Program-made: the position numbers and the translations under genes
Part shown: positions 1 to 7,924 of the stretch, piece after piece
Layout of the letters: each line of letters starts with the position of its first letter
How positions within the stretch are numbered: the stretch's first letter is position 1
Origin: VAZQ01 sp036498625
GTDB lineage: Bacteria > Pseudomonadota > Alphaproteobacteria > Rhizobiales > Xanthobacteraceae
Length of the DNA stretch: 21,723 nt
Direction: 5' to 3'
NCBI GenBank assembly: GCA_036498625.1
Contig: DASYFD010000192.1
Span: forward strand, 1 to 21,723
Notes under the pieces: model-generated
Seen by the model: only the letters and a program-made list of their open reading frames with translations
Told to the model about the DNA's origin: nothing
The model's database searches: none

Positions 1-1524
1 GTTGCCGCGCCGCGCCGCCGGCGAGCTCATCACGGTCGGGTTCATGGCGCGCGCGATGCGGCCGATCACGCCGGCCATGTATTCGGCGAGCTTGTAGTCG
101 TTGTCGTGGAAATTGAAGCTCATGCGGATGAGCGGGCGGCCCAGCGCGTCCTTGTAGGTCGGATCGAGGTCGAGGAAGTTCTCGCGGTGGGCGTAGCTGC
201 AGCCCGAGGCGTTGACCCCGAAGGCGTGGTTGTACCACTTGGCGGTGGCCCGCTTCCATTCGCGGCCCCAGCGCGGCGTGCCGGGCGGCACCGGCCGCGT
301 CGTGATCGGACGCCCGTTGGTGACCGACGCCTGGATATAGGCGCCGCCGAAGAAGCCGAGACCGGAGTGGTCGAAATTGTCGCCGTTGAAATCGTCGATC
401 ACGGTGCCGTGCGAGCCCGCGGCCATGAACGGATTGATCTCGCGGTTCTCGAAGAACACCTGCACGTTGGTGCCGGTCACCTGATAGCAGTAGTTCTTGC
501 CGACCACGCCCTTGCCGGTCTTGTAGTCGTAGGGCGCGCCGATGCCGGAGGTGAGCATCAGCGACACGTTGTTGAACACATAGGCGCCGAGGACGACGAG
601 GCCGGCGGGCTGCTCGTACTCCTCGCCGCTCCTGGTATCCACATAGCGCACCGCCTTCACCTTGCGGGCGGCCTTGTCGTAGACCAGCTCCTTCACATAG
701 GCGTGGGTGCGCAGCTCGAACTTCGGATCGGCCATGAGCACCGGCAGGATGCAGACATTGGGCGAGGCCTTGGCGTTGGCCTCGCATCCGAACCGTTCGC
801 AATGGCCGCAATATTCGCAGGCCCCGAGCGTGAGGCCTTCCGGATTGGTGTAGACGTCGCTGGCGTTGGCGGCCGGCGCCGGGAACGGATGATAGCCGAG
901 GCTGCGGCAGCCGGCGTCCATCAGTGCGCCCGCCATCGGTTGCATCAGCGGCTTGTTGGGATACTCGTTCTGGCGCGGGCCCTCGAACACGTTGCCGCCG
1001 TCGATCCTCTCACCGCGCAGGTTGCCGGCCTTGCCGGAAATCCCGCACAGCTTCTCGAACTTGTCGTAAAAGGGCTCGAGTTCGTCATAGCTCACCGGAT
1101 AGTCCTGGATCGTCATCTCTTCCGGGATGGCGTTGCGGCCATAGCGCTCGAGGATCTGGCTGCGCGGCTTGTGATCGTATGGGAGCAGCCGCCAGGTATT
1201 GCCGTTCCAATGGGAGCCGGCGCCGCCAAGGTTGGTGCCGGGCAGGAACGAGCCCAGCCGCCGGATCGGCAGCGCCGTGTCCGCCGGCGAATGGCGCAGC
1301 GTCACGGTCTCCATCTGGGTGTCCTGGAACAGCTCGTGCCGGTTGGCATATTTGAGCTCGTCGCGCACCGCCGGCAGGGTGAAATCATCGCGCGGCGTGC
1401 GCTTGGCGCCGCGCTCGAGCCCGACCACATTGAGGCCGGCCTTGGTCAATTCGCGCGCCAGAATGCTGCCCGTCCAGCCGACGCCGATCACGACCGCATC
1501 GACCTCTTTCAAGAGCGTTGCCAT
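1..1524 (-). CDS. GMC-family FAD-dependent dehydrogenase, gluconate 2-dehydrogenase large-subunit type (3' end cut off)
   Basis: Likely catalytic flavoprotein of a periplasmic sugar/polyol/aldonate dehydrogenase that passes electrons to a cytochrome. The frame is open for 508 codons from ATG 1524 to the left window edge. The N-terminus carries a Rossmann FAD-binding motif (VVIGVGWTGS, residues 11-20, then GLERG at 35-39). A GGAGSHWNG stretch matches the GMC signature region. Residues 236-247 hold four cysteines spaced C-x2-C-x2-C-x4-C, which may bind an Fe-S cluster as reported for bacterial FAD-glucose dehydrogenases (inference). The catalytic His and partner residue near the C-terminus lie outside the window. 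No signal peptide is seen, so export would depend on the Tat-tagged partner 72 bp upstream, as in the gluconate/fructose/sorbitol dehydrogenase family. An AGGGAGAGA Shine-Dalgarno precedes the ATG. Substrate is not predictable. A cytochrome c gene may follow beyond the left edge. Confidence 0.9.
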   Translation of the reverse strand, partial: MATLLKEVDAVVIGVGWTGSILARELTKAGLNVVGLERGAKRTPRDDFTLPAVRDELKYANRHELFQDTQMETVTLRHSPADTALPIRRLGSFLPGTNLGGAGSHWNGNTWRLLPYDHKPRSQILERYGRNAIPEEMTIQDYPVSYDELEPFYDKFEKLCGISGKAGNLRGERIDGGNVFEGPRQNEYPNKPLMQPMAGALMDAGCRSLGYHPFPAPAANASDVYTNPEGLTLGACEYCGHCERFGCEANAKASPNVCILPVLMADPKFELRTHAYVKELVYDKAARKVKAVRYVDTRSGEEYEQPAGLVVLGAYVFNNVSLMLTSGIGAPYDYKTGKGVVGKNYCYQVTGTNVQVFFENREINPFMAAGSHGTVIDDFNGDNFDHSGLGFFGGAYIQASVTNGRPITTRPVPPGTPRWGREWKRATAKWYNHAFGVNASGCSYAHRENFLDLDPTYKDALGRPLIRMSFNFHDNDYKLAEYMAGVIGRIARAMNPTVMSSPAARRGN

Positions 1525-1596
1525 GGGTCTCTCCCTGATCCTTCGTTCTTATTGCCGCCGTCTGCTTGATGCCGAGGTAGCGCGATCCTCACCGTC

Positions 1597-2358
1597 TCAC
1601 GAAAAGTCGGCGATCGAGCGCGGGGGCTTGTCGTATTTCTTGCCCAGATAGGTCTTGAACTCCTCCCGATAGGTGGCGGGCAGGCCCGGATAGCCCACCA
1701 TCTTCCACGCCGCCTTGTCGCGGTTGCCGCCATAGATCGGGTCGGCGAAGAAGCCCTCCATGCTGATCTGCAGGAGCGCATCGAAGAACATGCTGCTGGT
1801 GAAGCCCGGGAATTCCGCCTTGCCGGCTTCCATGGCCTTCAAGACGGCCTCGCGCTCGGGCTCGGCCAGGCGGTCGAAGTCCTTGCCGTAGGTCTTGCGC
1901 GTCCAATCATTGGCGGCCGCGATGCCGGCGCGGAAGAACTCGCGCGGCGTGAGCGCCAGCTGATAGCCGAGCTCGGGCTTGCCCTTGGGAAACGGGCCGT
2001 CGCGATAAAGCCGCGCGCCGCTGCCATAGGCCCCGGCCAGCTGCCGGTCGATGAAGACCGCGACGCCGCAATCGCTGCCGGAGGGAGAGAGCGCATCGGC
2101 CGGAATGATGGTGTCGACGGCCGCCGCCACGAAAGCATGCTCGGTCGGGGTCAGCGTGAGAAGCGGCTCGGGTTCGGCCGCAGTCGCGGCGGGTGCGGCG
2201 GCCGCGACCGGCGGGGTCTGCGCATTGGCGGCGGGCGAAAGTCCGGCCGCCACCGCGGTCCCGGCCCCGAGCAGAAAGCTGCGGCGGGGAATCGGCGTGT
2301 CGGCCGCCTCGGTGATCTTCTTGCGATCCGCTACCGTGTCGTTCGCCTTATCATTCAT
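1597..2358 (-). CDS. Gluconate 2-dehydrogenase subunit 3 family protein, Tat-exported
   Basis: Small chaperone/export subunit of a membrane-bound GMC dehydrogenase, 253 aa. The N-terminus has a twin-arginine signal: PRRSFLLGAG at residues 24-33, an Ala-rich hydrophobic stretch, and a likely cleavage site after ANA (residue 46). The mature part, from about residue 65 (LTPTEHAFVAAAVDTIIPAD), matches the subunit-3 pattern in which an N-terminal 'ItAaVDriIPaD' is followed by a conserved helical fold. It lies directly upstream of the GMC gene on the same strand with a 72-bp gap. In this family the small subunit carries the Tat signal and pulls the folded flavoprotein across the membrane with it. 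The start is supported by a strong AAGGGAGG Shine-Dalgarno just before ATG 2358. The family assignment rests on these motifs and on the neighbour. Confidence 0.85.
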   Translation of the reverse strand: MNDKANDTVADRKKITEAADTPIPRRSFLLGAGTAVAAGLSPAANAQTPPVAAAAPAATAAEPEPLLTLTPTEHAFVAAAVDTIIPADALSPSGSDCGVAVFIDRQLAGAYGSGARLYRDGPFPKGKPELGYQLALTPREFFRAGIAAANDWTRKTYGKDFDRLAEPEREAVLKAMEAGKAEFPGFTSSMFFDALLQISMEGFFADPIYGGNRDKAAWKMVGYPGLPATYREEFKTYLGKKYDKPPRSIADFS

Positions 2359-2462
2359 AGCGAAGCCTCCCTTGAGACAGGCGCGCGGATGAGCCGCGCT
2401 TTTTTATGATGCTAGGCCGAATAGAAGCGCTCGGCTACCGCACACGACACCGCAATCTCGGG

Positions 2463-2551
2463 CGTCGTCCCGGCCGAAGAGCCGGGACCCAGACTCCGCA
2501 GTTGGTCCGAGATGGCACGGCGTACGGGTTCCTGATTTCGCAGGAACGACA
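2463..2551. repeat. Intergenic palindromic repeat with two hairpins
   Basis: The gap between the ModA-like gene and the subunit-3 gene contains two perfect stems. The first is GTCCCGGC (2467-2474) with GCCGGGAC (2481-2488) around a 6-nt loop. The second is GTTCCTG (2528-2534) with CAGGAAC (2541-2547), also with a 6-nt loop. The outer ends (CGTCGTCC at left, GGAACGAC at right) are roughly inverse to each other, so the whole unit is a larger imperfect palindrome. I recall dispersed repeats of this type being common in intergenic DNA of Bradyrhizobium-like genomes; I could not search to confirm it. It may also act as a terminator for the leftward transcript, although no T-run follows. Confidence 0.6.
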
Positions 2552-2564
2552 GCAAGAGGGTGCC

Positions 2565-3329
2565 TCACCCCGGACTCAAACCTTTGGCCTTGAGCACCGC
2601 GATGGCGGCCGGTGCGGTCAGGAACTTGATCAGGGCGCTGGCGGCGTCGCCTTGCTTGGTACCGGCGGCGACGGCGGCCGGATACACGGTGTAGAGCTGG
2701 ATCTCCGCCGGTATCGGTCCGAGCAGCTGCGCCCCCTCGTAGGGAAGGATCTCGCTGATCTGGGTAATGCCGAGCTCGGCCTCGCCGTTGGCGACCGCCT
2801 TGGCGGCCGGGTTGCTGGTCGGTTGCGGCTTGAGCTTGGGCTTGACCTGATCGGCGATGCCGAGCCGGTCGAACAGGCCCAGGATGTAGGGCGCGGTCGC
2901 GCCCGCCGCCACATAGGCGATCGATTTGGCCTCGAGCAGCGCATGCTTGAACGCCTCGGTGGTGCCGATGTCGACCTTGGGCGCGCCCTTGCGGGCCGCC
3001 ACGCCGGCGCCCGAGCGCGCGATGTCGGTGCGCCCGGTGGCGGTGAGCTTGCCTTCCTTGACGAGCGCGTCGGTCACCTCGGCGGTGAGGATGGCGACAT
3101 CGATCGGCGCCCCTTTCTCGATTTCGGTCTTGAGCTCCGCAGCTGCCCCGAAGGTGATGGCGAGCTTGTTCCCGCTCGCCTTCTCGAACTGCGGCGCGAC
3201 CTCCTCCATGGTCGATTTCAGGGCGTTGGACACCAGCACCTTGATCTCGGCCGCATGGGCGACGCCGACGCCGAAGAATGCGAGCGTCGAGACACCCGCC
3301 GCGACGGCGATTGCTGCAACCATCCTCAT
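2565..3329 (-). CDS. ModA-type periplasmic substrate-binding protein (molybdate-like, orphan)
   Basis: Putative periplasmic binding protein of the molybdate/tungstate ModA class, 254 aa. A Sec signal peptide covers residues 1-26, ending AHA before AEIKVLVSNALKS. The mature start (strand, then 'SNALKSTMEEVAPQFEKASG') and the later GAAAELKTEIEKGAPIDVAI segment match the ModA fold (type II periplasmic binding protein). Start choice: ATG 3329 has GGAGG five to six bases upstream, whereas the in-frame TTG at 3341 overlaps that Shine-Dalgarno. No modB or modC lies nearby, so either it pairs with a remote permease or it has another role; many such orphans exist in rhizobia and their ligand is usually unproven. 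It follows tpiA by 57 bp on the same strand and could be co-transcribed with it. Confidence 0.82.
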   Translation of the reverse strand: MRMVAAIAVAAGVSTLAFFGVGVAHAAEIKVLVSNALKSTMEEVAPQFEKASGNKLAITFGAAAELKTEIEKGAPIDVAILTAEVTDALVKEGKLTATGRTDIARSGAGVAARKGAPKVDIGTTEAFKHALLEAKSIAYVAAGATAPYILGLFDRLGIADQVKPKLKPQPTSNPAAKAVANGEAELGITQISEILPYEGAQLLGPIPAEIQLYTVYPAAVAAGTKQGDAASALIKFLTAPAAIAVLKAKGLSPG

Positions 3330-3386
3330 GGCTTCCTCCAAAGTCGTTGTCGTGATTTTGATTGCCGTGAAAACGATAAGCCAACT

Positions 3387-4133
3387 CTATCGGTAAACCG
3401 CCGCGATGGCGAGGAACTCCTCGGCCTTGAGGCTGGCGCCGCCGACAAGCGCGCCGTCGACGTTCTCGACCGCCAGCAGCTCGGCCGCATTCGCCGGTTT
3501 CACCGAGCCCCCGTAGAGGATCCGTATCCCCTGCGCCGCTCCATAGCGCGTCGCCAGCTCCTGGCGGATGAAGCCATGCACCTGCGCGACGTCGGCGACC
3601 GAAGGCGTGAGCCCGCTGCCGATCGCCCAGACCGGCTCATAGGCGATCGCAATGGCGAGCGCTTCGGCGCCGTCGGGCAGCGAGCCCGCGAGCTGGCCGC
3701 CGACCACCGCGAGGGTCTGCCCGGCCTCACGCTCGGTGCGCGTCTCGCCGACGCAGACCACGGCCAGCAGGCCGGCCCGGCGGGCCGCCAGCGCCTTGGC
3801 GCGAATCTCGGCATCGGTCTCATGATGCAGGCTGCGGCGCTCCGAATGCCCGACGATGACGGCGCTGGCGCCGGCATCCTTGAGCATTTCCGCCGAGAGG
3901 TCGCCCGTGAAGGCGCCGGCCGCCTCGGCATGGCAGTCCTGTGCTCCGATCGTCACCCGGGTGCCGCGCGCAAGCGTGGCAAAGCCTGCGATCAGGGTCG
4001 CGGGCGGGCACACCAGGAGGTCGGTCTTGGGGTCGAGCTCGCGCGAGCCCCCGATGATCTTCAAGAGCTCGGCCCTCGCCGCCCGCAGGCCGTTCATCTT
4101 CCAGTTGCCGGCAATGAGAGGCCGCGTCGCCAT
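3387..4133 (-). CDS. tpiA: Triosephosphate isomerase
   Basis: Cytosolic glycolytic/gluconeogenic enzyme interconverting dihydroxyacetone phosphate and glyceraldehyde 3-phosphate. At 248 aa it is normal length. The catalytic residues are all visible: Lys12 in GNWKMNG, His96 in IVGHSERR, Glu166 in AYEPVWAIG, and the phosphate-gripping YGGSVKPAN at 207-215. ATG 4133 begins the canonical MATRPLIAGNWKMNG start, so the start is secure although its Shine-Dalgarno is weak. It is divergent from ppiD across a 233-bp gap. No anomaly was seen. Confidence 0.98.
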   Translation of the reverse strand: MATRPLIAGNWKMNGLRAARAELLKIIGGSRELDPKTDLLVCPPATLIAGFATLARGTRVTIGAQDCHAEAAGAFTGDLSAEMLKDAGASAVIVGHSERRSLHHETDAEIRAKALAARRAGLLAVVCVGETRTEREAGQTLAVVGGQLAGSLPDGAEALAIAIAYEPVWAIGSGLTPSVADVAQVHGFIRQELATRYGAAQGIRILYGGSVKPANAAELLAVENVDGALVGGASLKAEEFLAIAAVYR

Positions 4134-4218
4134 GGGGTCCGCCTGTTCGAGCGCGAGGGCTAGCGGTTATCAGAGGGCTCGCGGGCACGCCAGACCCGCA
4201 AATGGGCGCAAAGGATCG

Positions 4219-4268
4219 AAAAAGGCCCTTGCAGGGCGGAGCGATCTCCGGCTGTGGCCGGAGGTCGC
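4219..4268 (-). terminator. Tandem hairpins with T-run, pointing leftward ahead of tpiA
   Basis: Read on the minus strand, a 7-bp stem CTCCGGC/GCCGGAG (4263-4246, 4-nt loop) is followed by a second stem GCCCT/AGGGC (4237-4225, 3-nt loop), then C and five Ts (4223-4219). That is the form of an intrinsic terminator or attenuator. It sits about 85 bp upstream of tpiA, where a terminator is unexpected. It may stop antisense transcripts or regulate the tpiA leader. The second stem is short, so confidence is low. Confidence 0.35.
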
Positions 4269-4273
4269 ATCAG

Positions 4274-4302
4274 TTGCGGTGGTGCGTGGCGAGCCGTATG
4301 AT
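4274..4302 (+). promoter_or_regulatory. Probable sigma-70-type promoter for ppiD-trp-moa
   Basis: TTGCGG (4274-4279) and TATGAT (4297-4302) are separated by exactly 17 bp. The -10 matches 5 of 6 consensus positions and the -35 keeps the TTG. Transcription would start near 4309, giving a leader of about 58 nt before the ppiD ATG at 4367. A 12-bp-stem dyad (4241-4268) ends five bases before the -35 box. This is a pattern match only. Confidence 0.5.
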
Positions 4303-4366
4303 GGCGCAAGCCTGCGCTCAGCTTTGCTGCAGTCCTTGGCCTCCACGCGCAACATGGCAGGATTTA

Positions 4367-6301
4367 ATGCTTCGAGGACTACGAAAAGCCTCTTCGAATT
4401 GGGTCGGCAAGACCATCATGGGGGCTGTGGTCGCCTTTCTGATCGGCAGCTTTGCGATCTGGGGCATCGGCGACATCTTCCGCGGATTCGGCCTCTCCAC
4501 CGCCGCCAAAGTGGGACGCACCGAGCTCACCACCGAGCAGTTCCGCCAAATCTATAATGACAAGCTGCAGGAGATCGGCCGCCAGATCGGCCGGCCGATC
4601 TCTTCGGACCAGGCGCGGGCGCTCGGCTTCGACCGCCAGATCCTCGCCCAGCTCACCGCCGAGATGGCGCTCGACGAGCGGGCCCGCGCGTTGCGGTTGA
4701 GCCTCTCGGACGCCGAGATCGCGCGCCGGATCACCGCCCAGCCGAGCTTCCAGACCCCCACCGGAGGATTCGACGCCTCCCGATTCCAGCAGATCATTCG
4801 CCAGGCCGGCTATACGGAGCAGCGCTTCGTCGCCGAGCAGCGGCGCAACTCGGTGCGCAGCCAGCTTTCCGGCACGATCATGGGCGGCCCGCTGGTGCCG
4901 CAAGCCGCCATCGAGGCGATGGACCGCTATCAGAACGAGCAGCGCTCGGCCGACTATGTCCTCCTGGACCACTCCCGCGCCGGCGACATTGCCGCCCCCA
5001 CCCCGGAGGCGCTCGCCCAGTATTTCAACGAGCGCAAGATTCTCTTCCGCGCCCCGGAATATCGCAAGCTCGAGGTGCTGACGCTCATCCCAAGCGATCA
5101 GGCCAATTGGGTCGAAGTCTCCGACGACGATGCCAAGCAAGCCTACGAGGAGCGCCGCGCGAGCTTCGGCACCCCGGAGAAACGCCAGCTGCAGCAGATC
5201 GTGTACCCCAGCGTCGAGGCCGCACAAGCCGATGCCGAGCGCATCGCCAAGGGTGCTGACTTCGCCGACATCGCCAAGGAACGCGGCTTTGCCGACAAGG
5301 ACATCGAGCTCGGGACCCTGAGCAAGAGCAGCATCATCGACCGGGCCGTGGCCGATGCGGCTTTCGCGCTCAAGGAGGGCGAGACCAGCGCGCCGGTGCA
5401 GGGGCGGTTCGGCGTGGCGCTCATCCACGTCGTCAAGATCGAGCCCGAGCAGGTTCGGCCGCTGGCCGAGGTCGGGCCCGAGATCAAGAAGGCGATCGCG
5501 ACCGAGCGGGCCAGGGCCCAGATTCTCTCGGTCTACGACAAGATCGAGGACGTGCGCTCCGAGGGGCATACGCTGGCGGAGGCGGCCGTGACCCTCAAGC
5601 TGGCCGCCCGCAGCATCGACCTCGACCGCTCCGGCCACGACCCTGCGGGCCAGCCGGTCAAGGACTTGCCCGACGCCCAAAGGCTGCTGGCGACGGCGTT
5701 CTCTACCGACGTTGGCGTCGATGCCGATCCCCTGAAGGTCCAGGACGGCTACGTCTGGTATGAGGTCGAAGGCATCACCCCCTCGCACGATCGCACGCTC
5801 GACGAGGTGAAGGACAGGGTGGAAGCGAGCTGGCGCGAGGACCAGATCGCGACCCGGCTCAAGGACAAGGCGGCGGCGCTCGTTGACAAGCTCAAGGCCG
5901 GATCGACGCTCGCCGACCTCGCGGCCGCCGACGGACTCAAGGTCGAGACCATCACCGGGCTCAAGCGCGGGGTAGCCTCGCCTCCCCTTTCTGCCAGCGC
6001 GACCGACAAGCTGTTCCTGACCCCCAAGGACGGGGCCGCCAGCGCCGACGCCGAGCAGCCGGGCGATCAGGTGGTGTTTCGCGTGACCGATATCGTGCTG
6101 CCGAAGACCGACATGAAATCGGATGAGGCCAAGGCCATCTCGCAGTCGCTCAATCGCTCGCTGTCCGAGGACGTCTTCAGCCAATACATCGCCCACGTCG
6201 AAAGCGAGATCGGCGTCACCATCAATCCGAACGCCGTTCGCCAGGTGGTCTCCGGCAACAACAGCAACAACGTCGGCGACGATACCGACATCAATTTCTG
6301 A
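4367..6301 (+). CDS. ppiD: Membrane-anchored peptidyl-prolyl isomerase, PpiD/SurA-N type
   Basis: Periplasmic-facing folding factor tied to the inner membrane, 644 aa, close to the usual size for PpiD. A short basic cytoplasmic tail (MLRGLRKASSNW) precedes one transmembrane helix at about residues 17-36. A SurA-N-like helical domain with FDRQILAQL and TPTGGFDASRF motifs spans about 45-200. A parvulin (PPIC) domain lies at about 272-360, and a long helical C-terminal region follows. The start at ATG 4367 is chosen because the MLRGLRK...MGAVVAFLIG start is typical of the family and GCAGGA lies upstream; the longer open frame back to 4202 would cover the promoter. The next gene, trpE, begins 10 bp after the stop. 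Isomerase activity is not certain: alphaproteobacterial PpiD parvulin domains are often divergent. Confidence 0.9.
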   Translation: MLRGLRKASSNWVGKTIMGAVVAFLIGSFAIWGIGDIFRGFGLSTAAKVGRTELTTEQFRQIYNDKLQEIGRQIGRPISSDQARALGFDRQILAQLTAEMALDERARALRLSLSDAEIARRITAQPSFQTPTGGFDASRFQQIIRQAGYTEQRFVAEQRRNSVRSQLSGTIMGGPLVPQAAIEAMDRYQNEQRSADYVLLDHSRAGDIAAPTPEALAQYFNERKILFRAPEYRKLEVLTLIPSDQANWVEVSDDDAKQAYEERRASFGTPEKRQLQQIVYPSVEAAQADAERIAKGADFADIAKERGFADKDIELGTLSKSSIIDRAVADAAFALKEGETSAPVQGRFGVALIHVVKIEPEQVRPLAEVGPEIKKAIATERARAQILSVYDKIEDVRSEGHTLAEAAVTLKLAARSIDLDRSGHDPAGQPVKDLPDAQRLLATAFSTDVGVDADPLKVQDGYVWYEVEGITPSHDRTLDEVKDRVEASWREDQIATRLKDKAAALVDKLKAGSTLADLAAADGLKVETITGLKRGVASPPLSASATDKLFLTPKDGAASADAEQPGDQVVFRVTDIVLPKTDMKSDEAKAISQSLNRSLSEDVFSQYIAHVESEIGVTINPNAVRQVVSGNNSNNVGDDTDINF

Positions 6302-6311
6302 GTTGCCCGGA

Positions 6312-7829
6312 ATGCAGATCGAGCCGCAATCGGGCGCGTTCGCCAAACGCTATGCCGGCGGCGAGCCGCAGGTTGTATGGACCACGCTGGTGGCCGACCT
6401 GGAGACGCCGGTGTCGGCCTTTCTCAAGATCGCGGCCGGCCGGCCCATGAGCTTTCTGCTGGAATCGGTCGAGGGCGGCGCGGTGCGCGGCCGCTACTCG
6501 ATAATCGGCCTCGACCCCGACCTGATCTGGCGCACGGTCGGCGGCCGTGCCGAGATCGATCGCGCCGCGCGTGATCGGCGCGGGCGGTTCGAGCCCTGCG
6601 TGGAGGGGCCGCTGGCGGCGCTGCGCTCCCTGATCGCCGAAAGCCGGATCGCGCTGCCGGCGGCGCTGCCCCCCATGGCGGCCGGGGTGTTCGGCTATCT
6701 GGGCTACGACATGGTGCGGCTGATGGAAGAGTTGCCGCCGCCCAATCCCGATCCGATCGGCATCGCGGATGCGATCCTGCTGCGGCCCACCATCGTCCTG
6801 GTGTTCGATGCCACCGCCGACACCATCACGGTGGTGACCCCGGTGCGCCCGGAAAAAGGCGTTTCCGCCAAGGCCGCGCTGGCACGCGCCGGCGAGCGCC
6901 TCTCCGCCATCGTGGATGCGCTCGACCGGCCGCTGGATCATGCCGCCGCCAACGGCCACGCCGGTCCGCTCGCCGTGCTGCCGCGCTCCAACACCTCGCC
7001 GGCGGAATACGAGCGCATGGTGCGGGCCGCCAAGGAATACATCTCGGCCGGGGACGTGTTTCAGGTCGTGCTGGCGCAACGCTTCGAAGCCCCGTTCGAG
7101 CTACCGCCATTCGCCCTTTACCGGGCGCTGCGCCGGGTCAATCCGTCGCCCTATCTCTATTTTCTGGACTTCGGGGAGTTCGCGCTGGCGGGATCGAGCC
7201 CGGAAATCCTGGTCAAGGTGGCGGGCGGCACCGTCACCATCCGGCCGATCGCCGGGACCCGCCCGCGTGGGGGAAGCCCGCACGAGGACAAGGCGCTCGA
7301 GATCGAGCTGTTGGCCGATCCCAAGGAGCGGGCCGAGCATCTGATGCTGCTCGATCTCGGCCGCAATGACGTCGGCCGGGTGGCGCAGATCGGCACCGTC
7401 AAGGTGACCGACCAGTTCTTCGTCGAGCGCTACAGCCAGGTGATGCACATCGTCTCCAATGTGGAAGGCAAGCTGACCGACCAGCACGATGCCCTCGATG
7501 CACTGGCGGCTGGCTTTCCCGCCGGTACCGTCTCGGGTGCCCCCAAGGTGCGGGCGATGGAGATCATCGACGAATTGGAAAAGGAGAAGCGCGGCGTCTA
7601 TGCGGGCTGCGTCGGCTATTTCTCGGCCGCCGGCGAGATGGACACCTGCATCGTGCTGCGCACCGCGCTGATCAAGGACGGCGTCATGTATGTGCAGGCC
7701 GGCGCCGGCATCGTGGCGGATTCGGACCCCAAGTCGGAGCAGCAGGAATGCATCAACAAGGCGCGTGCCCTGTTCCGCGCCGCCGAGGAAGCCAAACGCT
7801 TCGCCAGCGCGGCCCGGCGCGGGCAGTGA
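6312..7829 (+). CDS. trpE: Anthranilate synthase component I
   Basis: Converts chorismate to anthranilate with ammonia from TrpG, the first committed step of tryptophan synthesis. At 505 aa it is normal. The LLES motif at residues 49-52 is the known tryptophan feedback-binding element, so the enzyme is expected to be Trp-inhibited. Chorismate-domain signatures are intact: AGTRPRGG, ADPKERAEHLMLLDLGRND and FPAGTVSGAPKVRAMEII. ATG 6312 gives the usual N-terminus; the frame is open further upstream into ppiD but that is overlap. It is not fused to trpG, unlike the trpE(G) of Rhizobium/Sinorhizobium. Only 10 bp separate it from ppiD, leaving no room for a Trp-rich leader peptide and attenuator just upstream. 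Confidence 0.97.
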   Translation: MQIEPQSGAFAKRYAGGEPQVVWTTLVADLETPVSAFLKIAAGRPMSFLLESVEGGAVRGRYSIIGLDPDLIWRTVGGRAEIDRAARDRRGRFEPCVEGPLAALRSLIAESRIALPAALPPMAAGVFGYLGYDMVRLMEELPPPNPDPIGIADAILLRPTIVLVFDATADTITVVTPVRPEKGVSAKAALARAGERLSAIVDALDRPLDHAAANGHAGPLAVLPRSNTSPAEYERMVRAAKEYISAGDVFQVVLAQRFEAPFELPPFALYRALRRVNPSPYLYFLDFGEFALAGSSPEILVKVAGGTVTIRPIAGTRPRGGSPHEDKALEIELLADPKERAEHLMLLDLGRNDVGRVAQIGTVKVTDQFFVERYSQVMHIVSNVEGKLTDQHDALDALAAGFPAGTVSGAPKVRAMEIIDELEKEKRGVYAGCVGYFSAAGEMDTCIVLRTALIKDGVMYVQAGAGIVADSDPKSEQQECINKARALFRAAEEAKRFASAARRGQ

Positions 7830-7838
7830 CTTTTTCTT

Positions 7839-7896
7839 GTCCCGGGCGCAGTGCAGCGCGTAGCTCTTGCGAAGCGGTGCGCTGCAGACCCGGGAC
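7839..7896. repeat. Palindromic intergenic repeat, copy A
   Basis: GTCCCGGG (7839-7846) pairs perfectly with CCCGGGAC (7889-7896). Inside it TGCAGCGC (7852-7859) pairs with GCGCTGCA (7879-7886), giving a long interrupted stem around a TAGCTCTTGCGAAG-type loop. It begins ten bases after the trpE stop. It resembles dispersed palindromes of Bradyrhizobiaceae-like genomes (recalled, not searched). It could act as an RNA hairpin that protects or terminates the trpE message. Confidence 0.65.
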
Positions 7897-7924
7897 CGTT
7901 CCAAACGCGGGGCGTGCGTAACGA

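Noticed and set aside
106..1569. 487-codon plus-strand frame opposite the GMC gene
   Set aside because: It is the antisense shadow of a recognisable FAD dehydrogenase; the translation is Arg/Ala/Gly-biased with no family match.
2406..4163. 585-codon plus-strand frame opposite the ModA-like gene and tpiA
   Set aside because: It spans two real genes and the repeat between them on the other strand; composition is typical of GC3-driven shadow frames.
6200..6311. Trp attenuator/leader peptide before trpE
   Set aside because: No Trp-rich short ORF followed by alternative hairpins was found; the space is taken by the ppiD coding sequence.
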